64,000 nt of DNA from Mobilicoccus sp032056465. GTDB lineage: Bacteria; Actinomycetota; Actinomycetes; Actinomycetales; Dermatophilaceae. The notes beneath the pieces are model-generated. The model was not told the DNA's origin and ran no database searches. It worked only from the letters and a program-made list of their open reading frames with translations. Location: NCBI RefSeq assembly GCF_032056465.1, contig NZ_DAMBCL010000008.1; one strand, written 5' to 3'. The stretch's first letter is position 1; each line of letters begins with the position of its first letter. Positions 8,864 through 16,607 of this stretch are shown one piece after another. Position numbers and translations under genes: made by a program.

Positions 8864-9177
8864 GTCTCCACTGTCGGCGGAGAATGAACCGCGAGGCCGT
8901 GACCAGTCGCATCGGCCGGGGTGAGCCCGTCATCGGCGGGGCATGACATCCGTCATGGGGCCGGCGCCGCCGCCTGGGCGCGGGGGCGGCAGACCCGCCC
9001 GGGCATGACGGTACGTGACGGGCGGCGGCCCCTCCTCCGCCGCCCGTCACGCTCCGCATGCCCTATCGACGGTCGCGCGCGGTTCCCAAGCCTTTGCCGT
9101 GAACTGCGGAGAACTGGAGCGTCGTGGCCGTCGCGACGCGTCGGGGTCGGTGTGGTCGCCGGGGGCGACGCGGTGCC
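8864..9177. promoter_or_regulatory. Divergent intergenic region with GTCAT/ATGAC repeats
   Basis: This 314-bp gap separates the exporter/two-component operon (minus) from the aminotransferase (plus). It contains GTCAT at 8929-8933, a 16-bp palindrome CATGACATCCGTCATG at 8942-8957 (6-4-6), and ATGAC at 9005-9009 followed by GTGACGG. Paired GTCAT/ATGAC half sites resemble the spaced inverted repeats recognised by NarL/DesR-type regulators, and the operon encodes one. I see no convincing gene here. The assignment of the regulator is inference. Confidence 0.5.
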
Positions 9178-10419
9178 ATGATGAGGCTCATGCGCTCGGT
9201 CTCCCAGTCACGCAAGCTCGCCGACATCCACTACGCCATCCGCGGGCCGGTACCGGCGGAGGCCAAGCGCATGGAGGACGAGGGCCACCGCATCATCAAG
9301 CTCAACATCGGCAACCCGGCCCCGTTCGGGTTCGAGGCGCCCGAGGACATCCTCGTCGACATGCGCCGGATGCTGCCGGAGGCCGTGGGGTACTCCGAGA
9401 GCAAGGGCATCCCCTCGGCGCGGCGGGCCATCAAGCAGTACTACGACGGCATCGGTGTCGAGGGTTTCGACGTCGAGGACATCTACCTCGGCAACGGTGT
9501 CAGCGAACTCATCACGATGACGCTCCAGGCACTCCTCGACAACGGGGACGAGGTACTCATCCCCGCCCCGGACTACCCGCTGTGGACCGCGACCGTCTCC
9601 CTCGCGGGCGGCACTCCGGTGCACTACCTGTGCGACGAGCAGGCCGACTGGGCGCCGGACCTGGCGGACCTCGAATCCAAGATCACCGCCAGGACGAAGG
9701 CGCTGGTCGTCATCAACCCGAACAACCCGACCGGGGCGGTGTACCCGCGGGAGGTCGTCGAGGGCATGGTCGAGATCGCCCGCCGGCACGACCTCATCCT
9801 CATGAGCGACGAGATCTACGACAAGATCCTCTACGACGGCGCCCGCCACGTGCCCACCGCGAGCCTCGCGCCCGACCTGCTGTGCCTCACCTACAACGGA
9901 CTGTCGAAGTCCTACCGCGTCGCGGGGTTCCGTGCCGGGTGGGTCGTCATCTCCGGCCCCAAGGACCACGCGCGCAACTACATCGAGGGCATCGAGATCC
10001 TCTCCAACATGCGTCTGTGCGCCAACCACCCGAGCCAGCACGCCATCGCGACGGCCCTCGGCGGCCGCCAGAGCATCGAGGATCTCGTCCTGCCCACGGG
10101 ACGGCTCGCCCGACAGCGCGACGTCACCGTCGAGATGCTCAACGCGATGCCCGGAGTCTCGTGCGTCGTCCCCAAGGGCGCGCTGTACGCCTTCCCGCGC
10201 CTCGACCCGGAGATGTACCCGATCAGCGACGACGAGGCGTTCACCCTCGAACTCCTCCGCGCCCAGAAGGTTCTCGTCGTGCAGGGCACCGGTCTCAACT
10301 GGCCTCACCCCGACCACTTCCGCATCGTCACGCTTCCCCACGAGGACGAACTCGCCGAGGCGCTCGGGCGGATCGAGAGGTTCCTCGCCACCGTGCGCTC
10401 GGGCGTCGTGCGCGTCTGA
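9178..10419 (+). CDS. alaA: Alanine-type pyridoxal-phosphate aminotransferase
   Basis: This is a class I/II fold-type I aminotransferase of 413 residues, resembling AlaA/YfbQ (glutamate-pyruvate aminotransferase). The N-terminus KLADIHYAIRGPVPAEAKRM and IIKLNIGNPAPFGF are characteristic of that subfamily. The PLP lysine is K244 in GLSKSYRVAGFRAGW, and SDEIYDKILYDG holds the usual Asp/Tyr cofactor contacts. The first in-frame codon is GTG 9124, but the Arg-rich extension it would add is unlike family N-termini; ATG 9178, 9181 or 9190 are preferred. It stands alone. Main role inferred: alanine synthesis from pyruvate and glutamate. Confidence 0.9.
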   Translation: MMRLMRSVSQSRKLADIHYAIRGPVPAEAKRMEDEGHRIIKLNIGNPAPFGFEAPEDILVDMRRMLPEAVGYSESKGIPSARRAIKQYYDGIGVEGFDVEDIYLGNGVSELITMTLQALLDNGDEVLIPAPDYPLWTATVSLAGGTPVHYLCDEQADWAPDLADLESKITARTKALVVINPNNPTGAVYPREVVEGMVEIARRHDLILMSDEIYDKILYDGARHVPTASLAPDLLCLTYNGLSKSYRVAGFRAGWVVISGPKDHARNYIEGIEILSNMRLCANHPSQHAIATALGGRQSIEDLVLPTGRLARQRDVTVEMLNAMPGVSCVVPKGALYAFPRLDPEMYPISDDEAFTLELLRAQKVLVVQGTGLNWPHPDHFRIVTLPHEDELAEALGRIERFLATVRSGVVRV

Positions 10420-10495
10420 CGCCACCGGCCGCGCCACCGACCGCCCCGGGCGAAATGTCCTGATCCTCGACTGGCCACCGCGGTTGCTCCGTAGG

Positions 10496-10507
10496 TAACC
10501 TGGACGA
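10496..10507 (+). promoter_or_regulatory. Leaderless-type -10 element
   Basis: TAACCT (10496-10501) sits exactly 6 nt before the ATG at 10508. This matches the TANNNT-N6-start geometry that repeats at several genes in this window and that is known for leaderless actinobacterial mRNAs. No ribosome binding site precedes the ATG, and no clear -35 was found. Confidence 0.55.
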
Positions 10508-11218
10508 ATGTCCAACTGTCTCGTCGCGATGCTCGGGGCCCCTGAACCGCGACGTCTCATCGCCCGGCTCCGGGCAGTGGGCGTCACGCCCGACGTCGTG
10601 CATCTCACCGCCGACGACGGTCTCCCGGAGGCCGACTGGGACGGCATCGCCCTGGTCGGAGGCCCGGTCAGCCCGTACGACGAACGAACCGTCTCGTTCC
10701 ATCCGATCGGTCTCGTCCTCGCCGGGGCCGTGGCCCGTCAGATTCCCACCCTGGGCATCGGCGGCGGTGGTCACCTGCTCGCACGCGCCCTCGGTGCCCG
10801 GCCCACGACCCCACGCACCCCCCTGCCTCCCGGCATCCGCGCCCTCACGCGCACCGCCCACGGACGACTCGACCGCCTGTTCCGACACGCACCCCCCTCA
10901 CCCGCCTGGGTCGAATGCAGCGGCCTCGCCTACACCGACCTGCCGGTGGGATCCCACGTCCTCGCCGTCGACGAGTCGGGGCTGCCGCAGGCCGTGCGCT
11001 TCGGCCCCGGCGCATGGGGCTTCCAGGGCCACCCCGAGATGGACGCCGACACCGTCGAGGCCTGCCGCGGAGCGGGGTACTGCGACGACGCGGACGAGGC
11101 CTTCGTCGACGAACTCGCCGCCATGACCGGTGAACTCGACGAGATCGGGGCCCGGTGGGACCCCATGCTCGAGGAGTTCGGTTCGCTCGTCGCGGCGAGG
11201 ACGATCGCCGGCGGCTGA
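10508..11218 (+). CDS. Degenerate class I glutamine amidotransferase-like protein (catalytic Cys lost)
   Basis: This 236-residue protein has the length and layout of a GMP-synthase-type class I amidotransferase. The nucleophile elbow, normally G-I-C-x-G-H-Q, reads GIGGGGH here, so the catalytic Cys is G85. The downstream His-x-Glu pair survives (GFQGHPEMD, H175 and E177), as does the fold signature IALVGGPVSPYDE. It cannot hydrolyse glutamine by the normal mechanism. It is followed 83 bp later by a same-size paralogue with an intact triad and then by an FAD monooxygenase. Translation probably starts on a leaderless transcript. It may be a regulatory or binding partner of the active paralogue; the function is unknown. 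Confidence 0.85.
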   Translation: MSNCLVAMLGAPEPRRLIARLRAVGVTPDVVHLTADDGLPEADWDGIALVGGPVSPYDERTVSFHPIGLVLAGAVARQIPTLGIGGGGHLLARALGARPTTPRTPLPPGIRALTRTAHGRLDRLFRHAPPSPAWVECSGLAYTDLPVGSHVLAVDESGLPQAVRFGPGAWGFQGHPEMDADTVEACRGAGYCDDADEAFVDELAAMTGELDEIGARWDPMLEEFGSLVAARTIAGG

Positions 11219-11301
11219 GCGCGGAGGTGCGGGCGGGCGAGGTCCGGCTGTGGTTCGATCACGGCATCGACCCCGCCCCTCGCCCGCACCTGGAGGAAGC
11301 G

Positions 11302-12009
11302 ATGACCGTCCTCGTCATCCAGCACGAGGCCCTCGTGCCGCCCGGCCTGCTCACCCGCACGCCCCTCGACCTATGCGTCGCGAGGCCCGACCGGGGCGAG
11401 GCGCTGCCCGCGCGACGCGAAGAGGTCGACGCGCTCGACGCACTCGTCGTCCTCGGCGGCACGATGAGTGCGAACGACGACGCCGAGTACCCGTGGTTGC
11501 CCGCCACACGGCGGCTCATCGCGCAGGCCGCCGACGCCGAGGTGCCCACCCTGCTCCTCTGCCTCGGGCACCAGCTCGGGGCCGTCGCCCTGGGCGGCAC
11601 GGTGGCGCGCAACCCGCGCGGGCCGCTGTGGGGCGCCGAACCGGTGGGCCTCACGGACGCGGGGCGGGAGGACGAGCTCCTCCGCCATCTGCCGCCCGAC
11701 GCGCCGGTCGTCCACTGGAACGGCGATGTCGTCACCGGGGTGCCGCATGGCGCCACCGTGCTCGCGCGCGACCGGCGGGGCGACGTTCAGGCCGCCCGCT
11801 ACGCCCCGCGCGTCTGGGGGCTGCAGTGCCATCCCGAGGCCGACGCCGAGATCGTCTCCGGGTGGGGTGCCTCCGAGACCGCACCCGAGGACCGCGAGCG
11901 GGCCGCACGGGCCGTCGAGGCCGTCCGGGTGGCGGAGCACGACCTGGCCGAGGCGTGGATGCCGGTGCTCGACGCCTTCGCCGCCCTCGCCGAGGCGCCC
12001 CGGCGATGA
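11302..12009 (+). CDS. Class I glutamine amidotransferase (GMP synthase-like, intact triad)
   Basis: This 235-residue protein retains the complete class I triad: nucleophile C87 in LLCLGHQLG, and H177 with E179 in LQCHPEAD. VVLGGTMSANDD is the usual loop contacting the substrate. The ATG 11302 follows GGAGGAAGCG, a strong ribosome binding site. Family members commonly deamidate glutamine or gamma-glutamyl compounds and are often annotated as GMP synthase-like without acting in purine synthesis. It overlaps the next gene by ATGA and follows a catalytically dead paralogue of almost equal length, so the three genes form one unit. Substrate unknown. Confidence 0.9.
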   Translation: MTVLVIQHEALVPPGLLTRTPLDLCVARPDRGEALPARREEVDALDALVVLGGTMSANDDAEYPWLPATRRLIAQAADAEVPTLLLCLGHQLGAVALGGTVARNPRGPLWGAEPVGLTDAGREDELLRHLPPDAPVVHWNGDVVTGVPHGATVLARDRRGDVQAARYAPRVWGLQCHPEADAEIVSGWGASETAPEDRERAARAVEAVRVAEHDLAEAWMPVLDAFAALAEAPRR

Positions 12010-13130
12010 TCCGCGTCGCGATCGTCGGCGGCAGCATCGCGGGGCTCACCCTCGCCGGTCTGCTCGACCCGGATCGGTTCGCCGTCACCCTTCACGAGGA
12101 GCGGCCGGAGCGCCGCGAGGCGGGTTCCGCGCTCGGCCTGTGGGGGTCGGCATGGTCGGTGCTCCGGGCCCTCGGCCTGGAGGAACGCTCTCGTGCGCAG
12201 GCCGCCACCGTGTCGGCGGGCGCGTTGCGGGACGCGACCGGCCGAGCTCTCCTCGAACCGCCGTCGGTGCCGATGGATCTCATCCTGCGTCCGGTCCTCG
12301 TCGAGCTGCTCGACTCCGCGGTGCCCGACGCCGTGCGCCGGGTCGACGCCCGAGTGGAGGAGCCCCTGGACCTGCGTGCCGACCTCGTCGTCGGCGCCGA
12401 CGGCGTGCGCAGCGTCGTGCGGCGGTCGGCCTTCGGTGCACATCTCCTCCCACGCCCGACGCCGTGGCTCGCGCTGCGAGGGCTGCTCGACCGGCCTCCC
12501 CCCGTCGCCGGGGAGTACTGGGGTCACGGGGATCTCGCGGGAGTCGTCCCCGCGCCCGGCGGACGCACGTACTGGTTCACCTCGCACGCCAGCGACCTCG
12601 GCTCCTGGGCCGACGGCGAGGCTCGGTGGCGTTCCTCCCCCGCGGTCGACGTCACCGAGGCGCTCGAGGAGACCCGCCGCGTGTTCTCGGCGCGCCCGGA
12701 CCGGGCGCCGGAGGTCCTCGACGCCCTCGCCGGCGCGACACCCGAGAGCACCCTCGCCCAGCGGATCCTCGAGGCGCCGCCACTGCCCCGGCTCGTCCAC
12801 GGTCGCGCGGTGCTCGTGGGCGACGCCGCGCACGCGATGACGCCGAACCTCGGCCGCGGGGCGTGCGAGGCGATGGCCGACGCCCACGTGCTCGCGCGGG
12901 AGCTGGGGCGCACCGAGGGTGACCCGGCGCGCCTCGGCCCGGCGCTCGCGCGCTACGAGGCGCGTCGTCTTCCGGCCGCCTGGGCGTTGCCCCCGGTGTC
13001 CCACCTGCTCATGCGGACGGCGCTCGCCCGCCGGGGTCGACCGGCGCGGGACGCGACGCTCCGGGGGGTCGGGCGCCTCGTCGGGCTCGTGTCCCTCACA
13101 CGCGGTTGCGCCACCCCGTCCCCGTCCTGA
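12006..13130 (+). CDS. FAD-dependent monooxygenase (PHBH/UbiH-like)
   Basis: This 374-residue flavoprotein begins with the Rossmann motif VAIVGGSIAGLTLAG (residues ~4-18). It carries the family GD-type motif VLVGDAAHAMTPNLGRGACEA and the middle DG motif VVGADGVRSVVRRS. It should hydroxylate or oxidise a small aromatic or polyketide-like substrate with NAD(P)H and O2. It is short for the family and lacks an extra C-terminal domain. The ATG overlaps the amidotransferase stop (ATGA), implying coupled expression. Its 3' end overlaps the convergent dehydrogenase gene by 35 bp (13096-13130). Confidence 0.9.
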   Translation: MIRVAIVGGSIAGLTLAGLLDPDRFAVTLHEERPERREAGSALGLWGSAWSVLRALGLEERSRAQAATVSAGALRDATGRALLEPPSVPMDLILRPVLVELLDSAVPDAVRRVDARVEEPLDLRADLVVGADGVRSVVRRSAFGAHLLPRPTPWLALRGLLDRPPPVAGEYWGHGDLAGVVPAPGGRTYWFTSHASDLGSWADGEARWRSSPAVDVTEALEETRRVFSARPDRAPEVLDALAGATPESTLAQRILEAPPLPRLVHGRAVLVGDAAHAMTPNLGRGACEAMADAHVLARELGRTEGDPARLGPALARYEARRLPAAWALPPVSHLLMRTALARRGRPARDATLRGVGRLVGLVSLTRGCATPSPS

Positions 13131-14064
13131 GGGCACGGAGGTTGGTGCGCAGCAGGTCGCCGTATCCGACCGGACGCCCACCTGCGCAGTGCGGGGTGAG
13201 GATCACACCCGGTGCCCGCCACAGCGGCGAGTCCGGTGGGAGGGGCTCGGTCTCCATGACGTCGAGCGCGGCGCCGCCGAGGGTGCCCGCGTGCAACGCG
13301 GCGACGAGGGCGTCCTCGTCCAGCACCGAACCACGGCCGACGTTGACGACGTAGGCGTGGGCCGGCAGGAGGTCGAGGCGGCGGGTGTCGATGACGTGGC
13401 GCGTGTCCTCGGTGCCGGGCAGGAGCGAGACGAGGATGTCGGTCTCGGGCAGCACGGTGTCGACGTCGGCGGCGCCGACGACCTCGACACCGGCCCGCAC
13501 CCCGGCCGACCGGGCGACGCCCCGGACACGCGCCCCGAGCGCGGTGAGCATCGGCGCGAGGGTGTGGGCGATGCTCCCGAACCCCCAGATCAGGACCTCG
13601 GCATCGAGGAGCGTCGTCACCGGCCCCTCGGGGTGCAACGGCTGGTGACCGGCCATGTCCGCGCGCCACGTGCACTCGCGTCGAGCCTCGAGCAGGGTGG
13701 GCAGTCGTCGCACCAGCGCGAGGACGAGGGCGAGGGTGTGCTCGGCGACCGGTCGATCGTGCAGGCCGACCCCGGAGCACACGACCGCATCGTCGGCGAA
13801 CCCCGCGGCGGTGAGGACCTCGGTGCCCGCCATGAGCCCCTGGACCAGCTGCACCATCGTCAGGGCGCGGGCGTCGTCGGGGAGCAGGTGCGACGGGCGA
13901 CCCCAGACGACGAACACGTCGGCGTCGTGCGCCGATTCGGGCAGTGGGCTCGCCGCGTCGTAGACGAGCATCTCGACGTCGTCGAGGGTGGAGTCGCCGA
14001 CGGGCTGGGCCGCGCCGAGGGCGGGGGGCTCGATCACGTCGGGCCACAGCACACGAAGGCTCAT
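13096..14064 (-). CDS. D-2-hydroxyacid dehydrogenase family protein
   Basis: This 322-residue NAD(P)-dependent dehydrogenase belongs to the phosphoglycerate/glyoxylate reductase superfamily. The catalytic Arg lies in VNVGRGSVLDEDALV, the Glu in ALDVMETEPLPPDSPLW and the His in LTPHCAGG. The dinucleotide motif reads WGFGSIAHTLA, with Ser where the family usually has Arg/Lys and Ala replacing the last Gly, so cofactor geometry may be slightly altered. The substrate is probably a 2-oxoacid, but which one is not visible. It converges with and overlaps the FAD monooxygenase by 35 bp. Confidence 0.9.
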   Translation of the reverse strand: MSLRVLWPDVIEPPALGAAQPVGDSTLDDVEMLVYDAASPLPESAHDADVFVVWGRPSHLLPDDARALTMVQLVQGLMAGTEVLTAAGFADDAVVCSGVGLHDRPVAEHTLALVLALVRRLPTLLEARRECTWRADMAGHQPLHPEGPVTTLLDAEVLIWGFGSIAHTLAPMLTALGARVRGVARSAGVRAGVEVVGAADVDTVLPETDILVSLLPGTEDTRHVIDTRRLDLLPAHAYVVNVGRGSVLDEDALVAALHAGTLGGAALDVMETEPLPPDSPLWRAPGVILTPHCAGGRPVGYGDLLRTNLRALRTGTGWRNRV

Positions 14065-14110
14065 CGCCCCAGCCTGCCATTTCGGGGCGCGGGTGGTCTC
14101 GCCCGCCCGC

Positions 14111-14155
14111 TACCGTGGGGCCATGACGACCTACCGGATCGAGGCCGCCGCATGA
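14111..14155 (+). promoter_or_regulatory. Leaderless -10 and 10-codon leader ORF before the DUF808 gene
   Basis: TACCGT (14111-14116) is 6 nt upstream of ATG 14123, which opens a 10-codon frame MTTYRIEAAA ending at TGA 14153-14155. That stop overlaps the ATG (14152) of the DUF808 gene, in a different frame. The same arrangement (TANNNT, N6, mini-ORF, overlapping start) occurs at the TetR gene (33887-33922). It suggests a leaderless leader peptide that couples translation; the peptide may have no other function. Confidence 0.5.
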
Positions 14156-15123
14156 GCGGCGGCCTCGTCGCACTGCTCGACGACGTCGCGACCCTCGCGC
14201 GGATGGCCGCGGCGTCCGTGGACGACGTCGGCGCGGCCGCCGGGCGTGCGAGTGCCAAGGCGGCGGGGGTGGTCGTCGACGACACCGCGGTGACGCCCCG
14301 CTACCTCACCGGGTTCACCGCGGACCGCGAACTCCCCGCGATCAAGCGGATCACCATCGGGTCGCTGCGCAACAAGCTCGTGTTCATCCTGCCCGCAGCG
14401 CTGCTGCTCAGTCAGTTCGCGCCGTGGCTGCTCACACCGCTGCTCATGCTCGGCGGGACCTACCTCGCGTTCGAGGGCGCAGAGAAGATCTGGGAGAAGC
14501 TCCACCCTCACGAGGGCCACGAGGAGGCGGTGCCCGCCGTCCTCGAGGGCAAGGAGGCGGAGGACAAGATGGTCTCCGGTGCGGTGCGCACCGACTTCAT
14601 CCTATCGGCCGAGATCATGGTCATCGCCCTCAACGAGGTGTCGCACGAGCCCCTGCTCGCACGGGCGATCATCCTCGTCGTCGTCGCGTTCGGCATCACG
14701 CTCGGCGTCTACGGCGTCGTCGCGCTCATCGTCAAGATGGACGACATCGGCCTCCACCTGACCAAGCGCGATTCGACCGTCGCTCAGCGCATCGGGCGCG
14801 CCCTCGTCGCGGGCATGCCCAAGGTGCTCACCGCCCTCGCGACGATCGGGACCGTCGCGATGCTCTGGGTGGGCGGCCACATCCTCCTCGTCGGGTTCGA
14901 CACCCTCGGCTGGCGCTGGCCCTACGGGCTCGTCCACCACGCCGAGGAGGCCGTGCACCACGCGACCGGCCCCCTCGGCGGCGTTCTCGGCTGGCTGACG
15001 AACACCCTCGGGTCGGCCGTGTTCGGCCTGCTCGTCGGCGTGCTCGTCGTCGCGATCATGCACGTCGTCCCGCGGCGAAAGACCGACGGGGGCGAGCCGG
15101 AGCACGCCGCCGAACACGCCTGA
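14152..15123 (+). CDS. DUF808 family inner-membrane protein (YedI-like)
   Basis: This 323-residue protein matches the DUF808/YedI family from start (MSGGLVALLDDVATLARMAA) to end. Features are the VDDTAVTPRYLTGF region, a hydrophobic hairpin (VFILPAALLLSQFAPWL), then KLHPHEGHEE and further membrane helices. Family members are integral membrane proteins of unknown function, in E. coli about 305 residues. The start is set by the ATGA overlap with a 10-codon leader frame and by GAGG seven nt upstream. It is a single gene, convergent with the broken PhnB-like gene 12 bp downstream. Confidence 0.9.
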   Translation: MSGGLVALLDDVATLARMAAASVDDVGAAAGRASAKAAGVVVDDTAVTPRYLTGFTADRELPAIKRITIGSLRNKLVFILPAALLLSQFAPWLLTPLLMLGGTYLAFEGAEKIWEKLHPHEGHEEAVPAVLEGKEAEDKMVSGAVRTDFILSAEIMVIALNEVSHEPLLARAIILVVVAFGITLGVYGVVALIVKMDDIGLHLTKRDSTVAQRIGRALVAGMPKVLTALATIGTVAMLWVGGHILLVGFDTLGWRWPYGLVHHAEEAVHHATGPLGGVLGWLTNTLGSAVFGLLVGVLVVAIMHVVPRRKTDGGEPEHAAEHA

Positions 15124-15135
15124 ACACGGCTGTCC

Positions 15136-15675
15136 TCAGCCGCGTGCTGCCGCCTCGAGGGTCGCGACGTCGGGCTTGACCATCTGCAGCAGCGCCGCTT
15201 CGACGCGCGCGATCGCCTCCTGGTCACCGGCCTGCAGGACGTCGAGGTACACCCGCGGAATGACCTGCCACGACAGGCCGAAGCGGTCGGTGAGCCACGA
15301 GCACTGCACGGGCTGTCCCCCGTCGACGAGGGCGTCCCACCGGGCATCGAGCTCGGCCTGGGTGCGCGGATAGGTCTAGAAGGACACGGCCTGGGTGAAG
15401 GGGAACCCCGGCCCTCCGTTGAGGGCGAAGAACGGCGCGCCCTCGAGTTCGAAGCTCACCGCGAGAACCTCCCCCTCCGGCACGCCGGACGGGTGATCGC
15501 CGCCCACGACGAGGTGGACCGCCGTGATCCGTGAGTCGGGGAACACGCCGCAGTAGAACTCCGCGGCCTCCTGGGCCCGTCCGTCGAACCACAGGCACGG
15601 GGTGGCGCCACGCGCCTGGATCGGGGTCGGATCGCCCTGCTCGACCTCAGTGGCCCGTCCGGTCGAGGTGGTCAT
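15136..15675 (-). pseudogene. PhnB-like VOC protein interrupted by an in-frame amber codon
   Basis: The frame from ATG 15675 encodes a PhnB/3-demethylubiquinone-methyltransferase-like glyoxalase-fold protein (IQARGATPCLWFDGRAQEAA, FPDSRITAVHLV). At codon 100 it hits TAG (15376-15378), directly after GFPFTQAVSF. The same frame then continues without any other stop for 79 codons (TYPRTQAELDARWDALVDGG, later LTDRFGLSWQVIPRVYLDVL) to TGA 15136-15138. The total of 179 residues is the normal family length. A single C-to-T change from CAG would explain it, so this is a recent nonsense mutation, a sequencing error or, less likely, a readthrough site. The ATG overlaps the upstream VOC gene stop. Confidence 0.88.
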
Positions 15676-16532
15676 GCGCCGACCGCCTCGATGAGCTGGA
15701 ACATCGCGCCGGCCGGGTCGGCGACCGTGGCGAGGCGCCCGTACGGCGAGTCGACCGGGCCGTCGAGAAGTCGCCCACCGAGCTCCCTCACCCGCTCGAT
15801 CCCCGCGTCGACGCCGTCGTAGCCGAGGTACACCCGCCAGAACGACGGCGTCCCCTCGGCGATCACACCACGGGCATCGCACAGACCGGCCGACGACTCC
15901 GCCTCGGGGCCGTGGGTGGCGTAGCGCCACCCGTCGTCGGCCATCGTGTGGACGTCCCAGCCGAAGACGTCGCGGTAGAACGGGAGGGCGGCGTCGAAGT
16001 CGGTGCTCATCACCTCGAACCAGACGGGGGTGCCGGCGCGCATCGGCAGGTCGAGGCCCTCGAGGGTGCCCGGCTCCCACATCCCGACGAGGGCTCCCGC
16101 CGGGTCGAACGCGAGACCCATGAACCCGCGGTCCGCGACCGGCATCGGCGGAAGCAGCACCCGCCCGCCGACGGCGCCCATCCGCTCGACGGCTGCGGCC
16201 ATGTCGGGGGTGCGCAGGTAGACGGTCCACGCGACGGGGACCTCGCCGCCGTCCGGCGCGGGCACCCCGGTCGTGTCCATGAGCCCCCCGATGAGGTCCT
16301 CACCGCAGTACACGAGGCGGTAGCCCCCGAACTCCTCACCCTGGTCCTCGAACCTCCACCCGAACAGCTCACCGTAGAAGCGCATCGCCCCCTGGACATC
16401 CGGGGTCCCCAGGTCGATCCACGCCGGGGCACCCTCCCGGCCCGCGCTCGCGGTCTCACCCGCGGTGTGCGCGGTCGCGTCGGTGGACGTGGTCGCGTCG
16501 GTGGGCGTGGTCATCGTCGTGTCGGTGTTCAT
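15672..16532 (-). CDS. Two-domain VOC (glyoxalase/bleomycin-resistance fold) protein
   Basis: This 286-residue protein has two tandem VOC modules. The first spans about residues 35-150 (WIDLGTPDVQGAMRFYGELF) and the second about 165-285 (WFEVMSTDFDAALPFYRDVF, ending DPAGAMFQLIEAVG). Such proteins (27 kDa antigen CFP30B type) bind small ligands or act as dioxygenase/lyase-like enzymes. ATG 16532 is preferred because AGAGGGAGACCTC lies just upstream; an ATG 57 bp further up would add an Arg-rich tail. The N-terminus is a low-complexity Thr/Ala stretch with repeated TDAT. It is coupled to the broken PhnB-like gene by an ATGA overlap. Confidence 0.88.
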   Translation of the reverse strand: MNTDTTMTTPTDATTSTDATAHTAGETASAGREGAPAWIDLGTPDVQGAMRFYGELFGWRFEDQGEEFGGYRLVYCGEDLIGGLMDTTGVPAPDGGEVPVAWTVYLRTPDMAAAVERMGAVGGRVLLPPMPVADRGFMGLAFDPAGALVGMWEPGTLEGLDLPMRAGTPVWFEVMSTDFDAALPFYRDVFGWDVHTMADDGWRYATHGPEAESSAGLCDARGVIAEGTPSFWRVYLGYDGVDAGIERVRELGGRLLDGPVDSPYGRLATVADPAGAMFQLIEAVGA

Positions 16533-16607
16533 GAGGTCTCCCTCTGCTCGGCGACGCCCACCCCCACGGCGGACGTCCTGCGTCGACACTAGGCGCGCCC
16601 CTGTGAC

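Noticed and set aside
8942..8957. Insertion-sequence terminal repeat
   Set aside because: The palindrome has no transposase or matching partner repeat nearby; a regulator site is the simpler reading.
14922..15347. 141-codon minus-strand frame near the PhnB-like gene
   Set aside because: It is in a different frame from the PhnB-like coding sequence and is Arg/Ser-rich; the true continuation is the in-frame segment after the amber codon.
15376..15378. Selenocysteine or pyrrolysine recoding at the amber codon
   Set aside because: The codon is TAG (not TGA); the expected residue is Gln, no pyl genes are seen, and the protein is not a methylamine enzyme. A nonsense mutation is more likely.
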